From Schistocephalus solidus (taxonomy: Eukaryota; Platyhelminthes; Cestoda; Diphyllobothriidea; Diphyllobothriidae), in the NCBI GenBank assembly GCA_017591395.1, contig WEDG01005493.1, positions 48,065 to 112,064 of the forward strand: 64,000 bases of DNA, given 5' to 3'. This document shows, one piece after another, positions 30,192 through 42,100 of this stretch. Within the stretch, counting starts at the first letter, position 1. Each line of letters begins with the position of its first letter. The position numbers and the translations under genes are program-made. Under the pieces are notes generated by a model that was not told the DNA's origin, ran no database searches, and worked only from the letters and a program-made list of their open reading frames with translations.

Positions 30192-33100
30192 CTAACGTTT
30201 ACATGGGGAAACAAGAAAACAACGTCAATAGGTTCAACAGCCAGTAGAGTACACTAAAGGCGGTCATGAGAGAGCAAACGTGGAAAAGTTATCTGAGAGT
30301 AAATTAGGCATCCAATTGCGGAACGCAAAATTTATTGACTTTGAGAAGTGTCAACCACTTCACTATCACAGACACTATCAGAGCAAATAACCATCTGAAA
30401 AACAGTATACACACATGCAAATCTATTCTACGCGTTTAACTGATACGAATGCCTCGATCAGATAAAGTCACCAGAACCCATAAACACTAGAATTGTTGGA
30501 AAAAATAACAAGCCGCGAAATAAGATTGCACAACATATACCGGAAGTTAGTGGTTCATCTAACAAAGTCACGCAAAGCATACAAAAAGGCCGTAGTTACC
30601 CTTTATGAAACATTTAGGACAGAGAACGAAAGCGAAATTAGCACTCATTAAGTAATGAACTCTTACAGGTTGTAAACAGAACGAACTGACAACCAACAAA
30701 GAGTCAAGATGCAAGTTCAGTTTGAAAGGTGAATCCTCCTTTCGGAAGTTAGATAGTTCTGATAAACTAGAGAAAAAACTGTCCGTACTGTCTACATGCC
30801 CTCTCCCCCTTCCTTGAAAGGACGTGCGAATATGAACATCCCTCAAGTAAGACAGGTGGCCGTGCACTAAATTCCGGGAACGGTAAATATTGCCGTATCC
30901 TAAGCCTAAAATTAACTATGGGTTGGTTGTCTTTGCGGTTTAGATCGGGAATATTGGCTCAATGATTAGAGCTTTGGACTTCTGATCAACAGGTCGGTGC
31001 TTCGAGCCTCGGGCGGGGCACAAACTGGGCTTGGCTATGTCGGCAATTTTCCTCTGCCTTTACTACTACTAGCCGCTGTGAGGCTGTTGGCGGGGCTCGA
31101 GAGTGAGCTCCAAGGCATAACGAGACGAGTGAGTACCGTTAGCGATCGCGGGAGTATTCATCAATGAATTAACCGTCACCCTGATCCTACCCTTAAACCT
31201 AGTTCTAACATCAACCATAACCCTAATTTACTTGCAGGTTAGCGCAAAGCCACTTCGATTACGAGCGCTTTCAGCTCCCATGTACTGCTGGGAGGGTTCG
31301 ATAAGTAAACCTCTACCGAAAAACAACTGTACGGTTTTTACTTCCTTTTCGCATTCAGGGAGTGGTTGCGACAGTCACTCTCCAGACTCGCTTTAAGTAT
31401 GGCTTAATATTTAGTAACAACGTCACATGTCTAACCAATACACAATCAGCACTAGAAGAGCTGATTTACTTCCTTTTAAATGGATCCTGTAACCAACATT
31501 GATACCCTGAATCCTATTAATGAGGAAGAGAACAGGGCTACGGTTTCCTGATTTATACGAATTCAACGAAGAAACTGAGGGAGAGTTTATGAACAAAAAA
31601 CGCAACTCACCTGTGGCGGAAGCGCCTGCAGTTGTGGCTTCTGCACTCACACCGGCATCATCATCTTCAGTCCATAAGAAGGGCTCCGGTGGGGCTGGTT
31701 CGTGAGCCTTCTCAGAAGTGCCCTTGCGACCGCTTGCACCAGAACGACCAACTCCAGTGCCGCGTTTCCCCCCAGCTGCTGCTGCTGCCGCCGAATGCGC
31801 GGCCATGGTTGAGAGAGTAGTAGCAAAATCGTCATCATCAGCGACTGCAGATCCGTAATCATCATCCTCGTCCACGTCATCATCCACTTCATCGTCGCCC
31901 TCCTCCTCATCCTCCTCATCAACATCGTCGTCCTCAGCGTCACTGATGGACGCATCATCGTCATCACCCTCATCATCGTCCATCAGGGCACCGACAGTGG
32001 AAGCGTGGATAGGCAGTCCAGCCTCCTCTTCTTCCTCAGTGGCCGTGGCTGCAGCACCGCTAGAACCACTGGCTTTTGCACCTCCCGCGGCGCTCTTGCC
32101 GGAGAGACCTGTGGTGGGACCGTGGGGCTGCACCTCCTCCACCAATACCTCCTCCTCATTAGGCTTCCGATCGCGAACGAGCAGAATGCCTCCCTGAAGA
32201 ATAATTTAAAAACCCTGCCGCGTTACACGAATTTTAAGCGGAATCCTTGATATTTTTAAAGCGAAGCTGCTAGCAAAATTTAGGCACGGTGATTTTCGCC
32301 TAATACTGCCTTTTCGAATCTCATGTTAGGCTCAAATTATGGCCCAGTGGAAGTAGTCTCATGCCGTATTTAATTTGTCAATCTAAATTAAGCCCGCTTA
32401 CACCTACACGTGAGTGGAACTAAATTAAGACTTTCATAGGATCGATATCCCTCCGACTTTTACAACACTCACATCAACATTTCAAGAGTTTCTGTGCACA
32501 TTACAGACAACTTCAGCTAAAAAGTGGCTATAGTAGCATTCTTTCCTGTTTATAAATGCGGTGGTCTTTGCAGCGAGATAAAGCATAATAAAAACTACGG
32601 TCGATACGTCGACGACATCTTTGCAATTGTCACAGAAGAAACAAATGTAGACGAGCTCTTATACACTGTAAACCAAGCACATCCGTCGATCAAATTCACG
32701 GTGGAGCTGGAAAGAGCAGGTTCACTCCCTTTCTTAGACGTCCTTCTAAGCAGAAGACCTGACGGCAGCATCCGAAGGAGCGTTTATCGAAAGAAAACCT
32801 GGTCTGGGCAATATATGAACTTTAGCAGTTTCATACCTCTCCAACAAAAACGCAATCTAGTCCGTTGCTTAGCGCAAAGGGTCAGAAAAATTTGCACGGC
32901 AGATAGTATTGAGGAGGAGCTTGGGAAGATCCAGAACCTACTTCGAGAGAATGGATACCCAGATCGGTTTATTACAAAGCATCTTGTCGCAAGACCAGTG
33001 AAACCTGCCAAGGTTACTGTGGAAAAGAAAACTCTATTCCTCAAAGTGCCCTTTCAAGGGGATTCGGCTAGTGAACTCCTGAAAAGACGTCTTAACCAAG

Positions 33101-36100
33101 CCGTTACACAAACGTTCCCAGCAGCGAAACTTCACATAGTGTTCTCAACCAACCCTCTTTTACGAGGCGAAGGCAAGGATAGGTTGCCAGCTCAGACCAC
33201 CTCCATGTGCATTTACTCATTTACTTGCTCCTGTGGAGCAGGTTATATTGGTCGCACGAGTCAGCGCTTATCCAAAAGAATAAAAAAACCCATCCCAGCA
33301 TGGCTGAGCAAAGGGGAAGTCAAGAGCATAAAAAGCGCCATCCTTGCACATCTTGTTGACACCGGGCATAGTGTGGACCCCAGCGAAGCTTTCCGTGTAA
33401 TTTATAAGGTCCCACAAAACAATAAAAGTTGTTATAAGTCAGTAGCAAAGTGTTATTACAACCTAGCCTTCAGTCAAAGTAGTCCGTAAGTTAGTGACCG
33501 TCAAAACTATGACTTCTGGGGTGTCTTGACAGCTCATAGGCAAACTAGAGGTAGTAGGCTGGCAGGTATCAGCCTAACCGTCTCGCTTACATCATTGTGC
33601 ACTAGTAGCATGACTGAATCAAATCGAGCACAATACCGCCGATAATGGGGATGACAGGCTAATGGAAAACAGTGAGAATCAGTATTAAAACAACCTGTGT
33701 GATCGGTTTGATGGTGTAATAACGGCTGTCTTCTGGCAAGGTAAGAACACGTTGCTGGGCGCGCATGACACGTGCAGGATTTGCTAGAAGAGAAAACGAC
33801 GGTTCCTGCAATGGAGTAAAAAACGAGTTAGCATGGCCACTACCAATGGCATCTAGGTCAAAGAAATTGCACAAAACATACTTTTGGTTCTTCCTTGATA
33901 ACCTTGGCGGTTTCGGTGGAATCGGAGGGATCACTAAAAAGGGATGAGGTCCGAACAGTCCTTTAGAACGGTAAAAGAGGCCCTTACAACGCCGTAAAGC
34001 ATACAGTGTGCAGGTACACTAACTCTGGATTTCTTAAACCTTTATAATTGGCCGTAAAATCTCCTCTGAAACACCCATAACGGCTCAACTATTCAACGCG
34101 GATTTTCACCTTGGGTTGAACGCGAAGCAGCAAAAAACAGCAAGGAAACTGCCGACAAGACACAAAGTTCTGTTCGAGTGTCTAGTTAACATCGGCAGTG
34201 AGGAATGAAATTCCGCGGCGGTACAATTACAAATGAATTAACAGGAGGATCAGCGGACTACAGTTTAGCCCCCTTAACCTGCACAAAATAAGCCTGTCTG
34301 TTTACGAAACGCAATTCGGACAGCAAACCCGGTGACTGCATATGCTATAATACATTTTAGGCTTCAGGATCTGCACAAACTTACACGTCCATCTTCTCGA
34401 CACCGTCTGGTATGGGGATTGTTGAGGCAGAGGGTTGTGGTTTCTTCTTTTCAAGCTCCTTCTTGCGGTGCTTCGCCGTAATACTCAGCACAGCAGTCTC
34501 TACCTTCTCCTTCTTCTTTTCCTTTTCAATTTCTAGGTGAAAGACGTAAATATAAACTAGTCAGCTCCAAGAAAGGGAAGTCAAAGTAAGGCCTGAACGC
34601 ATAAAAAATTCAGGGGTGCTTGGACTGTGTATGAAGGTGACTCTTAACTAAAGACGACTGTATCTGTACAATAATCAACAAGCAGCTGCATAAAATTAAC
34701 CTACGAGTGTCAAGTTCACCGGTAGAAGGTACTTAGGACGCAGGAAGATGCAAAATAAATCACGGTAATTGTGGCTGTTTCGACTCACACCTCTGATCTT
34801 CTTGAATCTGTCTTGAAACCGGGCCCATATGGGGAAGTAGAACAGAGAGTGAGGTAGATGCATTTAAAGTCTACTCTCATTAAAATCCAACGCAAGTCAC
34901 CGTCCCTGCACCACCCTGCTGTGGAGTATACGGTGGACATCGTCGAAATGGACGGTCGACCTGTCGGCTGTTTAGTTTCGTTTAATTACGATATGCTTAA
35001 TTTTTCTAGGGTTATGTAGTATATCATTTTGGCGTTCGGATTTCTCCTATACATTCATAATAACGAATCTGTCCTAATAGCCAAATCTACATGAAGATGA
35101 ATAGTCGGCATATTCGGGCAAATTTCCTGTGAGAGCGAACTTAAAAAGCAGCTCTATAAAGAGTGGAAAATCTCTATGAAATAATTGATGACGAACCAGT
35201 AAGCGTGATTCATATAAGTTTTGCAGTGGAAATATAAGCTTGCGGAGTGGAATTCGGTGAGTCATGGCAACCAGTTAAAGGGGATAAATTATGCTGAACT
35301 GCACAATGCTAGAGGAGACGAAGGCGGAGTTAAATACTGATCATGCAAACATTAGTCGCGATGAGGACCCAAGCACATAATCGTTTCGCTAAAATTTAAC
35401 ACACTCCAAAAGAATAAGTACGAAGTGCCTCGATCGGGTCGTTTAGCGAAGAGTGGATCCAGCCAAGGTTTTCCGCATCAGTCGCCTTAAAGGCGTGGTA
35501 GAGCCCTACCAAGAGGTCCAGTGTCACCAAGGACCTCGCCTGTACCACATCTTTAGTGAATTTCTACTATCTTCACGGCTTATACCATGCCCTTGAGTTG
35601 ACTAAACGTACCTATTCCGAAGCCACCTTATTGATAAGAGCCGATAAATTTCTTGATGTGGACGGACAGCAAATGCGCTCGGCGATTGTATTTATTAGTG
35701 CACAAATACTGCGTACCCTAGCATGTAGAATCAGCCTGGTTAAATGATAAAAAGATTTGTTTTTACTTTTAAAAAATTATGAATAAAAACAACGAATGTC
35801 GGCATGCTAAGACTACCATGAATAAACAGAAGCTGGGCAAGAGCAATTTCGGTTAAGGACAGACAACTCACGCAGAGGTGGTGGGTATGCGAATGTAGAG
35901 GGTTTGGCGTTGGACTTGAAGTTCATCTTAGGCATCTGCAATTCCTTATTCAGGGCGATAACACATGTGGGTGAAAAAGCCAGACTGATGAAGTTGGTCA
36001 GTGGGTACCAGAACCAGAAATTCTGGAAGACTAGCAGCCCCACCGCTGCAGCCATGTTCGCATTGCCAGTCCGAGTCTGAAGGGAGATGGTCATATTGCA

Positions 36101-39100
36101 GCCACCGGCATCAAGAATGCCACAGGCCAAGATGGCGCCAAACTTGGCTACTAGGTCTTCGTGACGATCCGAAATGATTTTGAGGCACCGTTCACGGAAT
36201 TCAACCGACTAAAATAAACAAAAGCGGTTCCGCAAACCAGCAGTAACATTTCCCAGGTAAACAGCTGGGAGCAAATGTTTGTAACTTTTTAGCCAAGAGT
36301 CCTTTTAATTTATGTTCATAATTTTCAGTCAAGCTGCGAAAACGAGTGCAAAACCCCAGACATGGTTGTGACATTCAGAATATCAATTTCTCGTTGTATT
36401 TGCTACTAACTTATTGATAGTAAGCACACTATCTGAATCACTTTTGTTCCCGCCTAAGGTGTCGTCTATTCCCACCGTTTTGGTTCATTGCTCCATGTTG
36501 TCCTTCGCCTTTAAACCAACAACCGACGCGTTGGTGTCATTCGCTAGACCGCTCGTCTAGTTACCTCGAATGTATGTCCCCTTTTAAATTTTCTACCCCG
36601 CCTTGTTAACTCTGTTTAGTACTGTAGAACCGCAAAGAATATCCGAATTCTTCAGGATGCCTTCTGACATAGCCCTTGACCTCCTGTGCGTCTATGCCAG
36701 TGAATAAGCATACACTGCATCAAAAATAATCGAAAGAATACAACAAATTTTTAACCTATGACTCGGTGCGCCTAATGAAATGTGGTCGACTAGCAGCTGA
36801 GCAGCACAGAAGTAGAAACTACCTTGGGACAGGTGACAGCATTCTGCTGCATAAGAATCATCGCCTGCGCGATTAGGGCACCCTGGCGGACAAAGTGCAT
36901 GGTTCCATCGAGGAGGTTATCCAGCAGACTAATGGCTTCCTTGTTGGCCGTGCCGGCGCAGGCAATACCTACAGCCATGGCAGCACCGTAGCGCAAGTGT
37001 GGGTGATAGGATTCGGCCAAAAGAGATACCAGAGAGGGCACTTGTTCGCAGTCCCTGTAGAAGATAACAAAGATTTAATTTCAGGTGGAGACTGTTAGAG
37101 GAAGCGAGATTGCAAAAATGACCCAAAACGGCATTTACTTGAACATTACAAAGCCGAGCGCGGTCAAGGCCCATCGACGGACATCGTCGTTATTGTCACT
37201 GACAGCAGCGTGCAATAGCCTCTTGACAGCAACATTGCTGTTTGTTCCACAGTACGCCATAGCAATTGTAGCCATGCCACACCAACGCAGAATGGGATCT
37301 GTGTCCTTGAGAAAAAAAATAGATGAAGAAAAAGGGAGAAGGATTAGGCAGTCTTGGAATAGCCGGTACTGCAAGCATTGCACACAACTAGTTAACAGTT
37401 TCAAACGGACACATTGTTTGAAACGCCGCGACCCAGGCGGCCTGCCCAGTCGATACATAAATTCTTACTAGAGGATTTAGGGCAGCAAATGAAGAGAGGG
37501 TACGTAAAATTTTCAATGAGAGTACAGAGGTATGCGACTGAACAGATAACTGACGATAGTAAAAACACATCGGTTCCTAAAAGTCGACACCATGTAAAAC
37601 AGTGCATCAATACAGGCTGTGGCCACGGTTCCTAGTCTTTAGTTGACAGGTCAACTAGTCAAGTTGCATATGTGATGGGTGAAAATCGGTTGGCCACGTT
37701 GCCCATTCTACATTGGACTGAAACAGAGAAAACGGTATTTTATGTGGAGACCGACTATCGGACATGTACTTCAGGACCACGAGAGCTAGCTGTTTGGTGT
37801 ATCGACGTTGTGTTCGGCCAGGTCAACCAACTATACTGCACTAGCCTTACGTTAGGTTCATCACGAAAACCCTTGTCAAAAGGCAGATCGCCATGAAATT
37901 CCACTAAATTCTATGAATATATGAAAAATTGAGACGCTGTATTGATATAAGCAAACTAGGCCATTTCTCACTTGCTTATCATTTATATCTAAACCATAGA
38001 CCAGAAGACTTGAGATTTGAATCTGGGCCAGTTAGTCATTAAGTCCAGAGCTTTACCGTGGAGTCGGGGGCTAAAATTAGTTAGTTTTGACAAAATATGC
38101 GCAAGCACATGGGACTGGTATTCACCAATTTGGACAGATCGAAAGGTGCAATAAGAAAATTTCGGAAAAAGAATATGCGATCGCTGAAACAAGAAAGTAA
38201 CTGGTCTGACGTTTCCGATTATCACGCGAACTCATCGTCAATGACAGTCGCAGAAGTAAGCCGGGAGCATTGCTATTTACCAGAGCCATAAAGCAAAACA
38301 GGACACCCGTATTCTATCCTGTAATTAGGTCAGATCGGTAAGGGCTACGGCGACATATGGCAGATTGTTCGGAAAGCAGAAAATCAATCGAATTTAAGAA
38401 GGTTGCGTTCAATTCGGTGAAAAATACAGAATTATGCTTTTATGTAGATTAAAAGTTTCCAGCTTGAACGCGCAACCAAGAGCAAAAATAGTGACTTAAC
38501 CAAATCCTTGGCCATAGTTTGACCTGAACTTTAAAGGGATGAAGACATCTACACAGCACAAAACACGTGAAACGCTACCACAGGAAGATTTCTTACTTAT
38601 TACATTATGAGACACGCTCCCTTCGTTGCACCTTGGGGCGAAATTTCCCATTCTCGCGGGGATTCGTATGGCTGACGAGTAACGGTCCGATCGGTTTCTA
38701 CGATAATCAATATTTCCGATCACAAATGACAGGGCAACGAGCCCGTGGATCAATGGAAAAGCATTGGATTAAAATGCTCAGTGACCAGTTCGAATCTCAG
38801 GTCCCACAAAGCCGGACTTGGCTGTGGCTGGCTGAGGACAACTAAAAAGCCTAAAATAGTCATTCCAGCTCCCCTTGTCTTATCGGCATTCCTTCTCAGC
38901 ATATATATCAGTACTTTTGTTGAACCCGAACATTGAAGGGTCAGAAAAAATGGAGTGACATATGTTTAAGGGTCAAATGAATGAAAACCAGATTCCTATA
39001 ATAAATGTGACCTTTCATTAAACGTTTAGTTAGTTTGGGTTACCTGTGAAAGAGTAGCAATAAGTGAATCAGCCTCCTCCTGGCGGCCGTACATTACTAG

Positions 39101-42100
39101 AGCGATACCAAGGGCTATGCCTCGGATGATCTTCTCGTGGGAAGTCTCTTTCGCGTAACCGAGAAGGTCCTCCACAGCGACAGATGAGCCAGTGCCTAGC
39201 ATGACTAAGCCCATAGCCAGCCCGGCAGCCTCACCTGGGAAAAAGGGTAGATAGAGCAGTTTTAATGTCCAAGAATGTGCTACATATGGATTCACGGAGC
39301 ACACATTTCACTTCTCGAAGAAAAACTGGTAGCTCCTAGGCGTTATGACAAACTGTGGGCAGTTAAGCAACTGCATTGCAACGTTATTCGTTGGCGCACC
39401 TCATTACTAGCAGAAATAATGCACCAGTTAACGACCTTAATTTTTCAACGACCAGTTTGCGTGCATTTTACAATGGACAAAAGTGCCTAGCTCTTTCCTC
39501 TAAACTACCCGACTCTAATATCAGATGGGACCGCTTCAAAACGATTCCCAGAAATGTCGTTCCTTTCGAAGTGATAATCGTACTGCGTATGTGGCATCGC
39601 CTAAACGGATGCAGTAAGGGCACGTGAGGTTGAAATATCCTTGGCAGGCCTGCTTTGATTCAACCAAACTACAAGGATACATTCTGCCTCCACCTTACCT
39701 CTACGTAGATCCACCAACATTCTGAGGAAAACTGGGTAATAAGTGATTGCACAATAATGACCCACCTGTGACAGCATCATCCTGATAGAGATTCAACTTT
39801 ATCTGATCGTAGACATCTTCCCTGCCCGTGCCCATAGCTGCGAGGCCGAGTCCAAGACAGGCGCCATGACGGACAGGTTCTGCGACGGCCTCCTTGCATT
39901 GGGTGAGGAGGTATTCTTCAGGCGTGATAAAAGGGAACCAAATTATAGTCAGGAGGAAAAATAAATACTCGTCAAAGGGTGTTCTGACTCTCTCTCTCTC
40001 TCTCTCACCTGTCATGGTACCACCATGGTTAGCGTGAATGAGTCCCAGAGCAAAAAGACCTCCACCCTCAGTATAAACGGAACCGGAGCTTCCACTTGCG
40101 TCTTTAGGCAGATAGGCCGACATCAGACGAAGGGCTTCCTTTTCGTGACCTGTAAATAAGGAAGACGAACCGAACTTAAATGACGTCAGTGTGATGCTTC
40201 GGGACCAATTTTTTAACAAAACAAACTTACCCTTGTGTATAACGCCTAAGGTGGCTGTAGCCGTAAACTTGGCCCAATTCACAGCTTTCCCCAGCCAGCT
40301 GAGATGGTCACGCAGAAACTGGTCCGAAGTGGTGCCACAGTGCATCAGGCTGTTAGCAATCACGGTAGCATTGTGCGTGACCGAGTTTCGCACTTGTTCC
40401 TTAATGCGCTCAAGAAGGCGTAAGTCCGCTTTGTTATTTCTTATAAGAAATTGGAGGTGCAGTTCGATTACCTGTTGTGGAAACAATATGGAAACCAGCG
40501 ATTTCAAAAATAGAGCCAAATGATGCAATGTTAGGAAAACAAGGTTTTTGGACGTGAGTAAGTAGGCGGATGAGCATTACAGAGTGGGATCTGCGTGCAT
40601 TTAACAATAATCGCCCAAGCTAAAACGAGAGGTTGGAGCGGAATGTTCGGATCTGGACACCGACTATCTAAAGCAATCGACTTGAGTGTTCCAGGGGGAG
40701 GGGCCACCATTATGTCTTGGTTTTTGAAGCATAAATGAAGGGTTGGCGGTCAGCTAACACCACTTCTATGAGTTCATCAACTTTGCTAGCATCATCAAGG
40801 CCATAAAACTGCTCAAACTGAAAAGTATAAAAGACGAACCTTGTCGCCAGAGAGAATGCTGTTCAGAAGTTCTAGGCGCTTTTTGGTAATCTTGTCGGAA
40901 TCAGAGAGAGTTTTGTCCGCTTCAGGTATCACGGCGGCAAGACTGCTGTTGTCAACGTCGGCTTTGGCAGCCGAACCATCATCCGAAGTAGTCGGATGCG
41001 TTTCCGTTTCGCCCTCCGTTGCTGCTTTTTTGGCGTCCGTATCAACTGGATCCATGAGGCGACCGAGCTTTGCGCTTCGAGAGAGCGCGATTGTCACTCG
41101 GTGTAGGAACTGCTGAGTAGCATTCTCGTACAGATCGAAACCGATCTGATATGCTGTCACTGCAGCCTCCTCGGAGCGCAGAAGGAGGTCCTCCAGTATG
41201 TCCGCTGTGCCCTAAAACATCAAAATAATTGAGGAAAAAATAATTAGTCACTTAAATTACTAGTCCACAAAAAGGAACGTATAAATATCAATCTGCCGCT
41301 ACGTAAATTACTAAAAATGATACAATACCTAGAGTATTGTAAACAAAGATAAGAAGGGAGGTGATTCAAAGAGGGATTAGGTGTAATATTTGTACTGTGG
41401 TGTCTGATGGGGTCTCGAGCTGAGCCAAATTGGTCCAGTTAGTAATAAGGAAGACGAAACAATCTGTCTCATCCAACTTATCAACTTCGCTGGGAACTTT
41501 TTGAGAAAGGTGCAACAAAGCAACATTTGGCGGATAAAAATACCTATGAAAAATGATGGCAGTTAAGGAAAGGAGGTGATTGGACAATTTAATTCCGTTA
41601 GGACGTTATATTAATCTTAAATGCTAGTAATTACACAGGCCAGGTAGACCCCGGTGCAAAATACATAAGTTCTATAAAGTGGAACGACAGTGCAAGCCGA
41701 AGCCTTTCACATAAAATGGGAAGTGACCGCAGGGGAGACAACCAGGCTGGGGCGATACTTTAATACCTTAACTAGAACTTTTGCCAATCAGACGACTGGG
41801 ATAGAGTAGAAATGACCAAATTACTTCCAAACAAAACTTACCTGGCAGTGATAGTTTCACTACAGCCATATGTTAATTATAGTATTTTGAGTGCTCTGGC
41901 GGCGAAATTATGAAATAATGTAAGAAAATTGATTTAAACGGAGCGAGTGTTCGCTCGAGTTACCTGTGGGTTGTCCATCAGGACAAGACATTGGCATATA
42001 CTGACTGAGTCAGCCGGTGACGGTTTTTGGCTGTAGATTCCAACAAGAATATTTAACAGACGCTTGCGGAACTTAACGCTGTCCACTAAATTTAAGACGA

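Noticed and set aside
31946..32250. Plus-strand frames rich in Ser or Thr opposite PSMD1 exon 15
   Set aside because: They are antisense shadows of the Asp/Glu codon run of the gene.
33659..33934. 91-codon minus-strand frame as a separate small gene
   Set aside because: It contains PSMD1 exon 14; the remainder is intron read-through.
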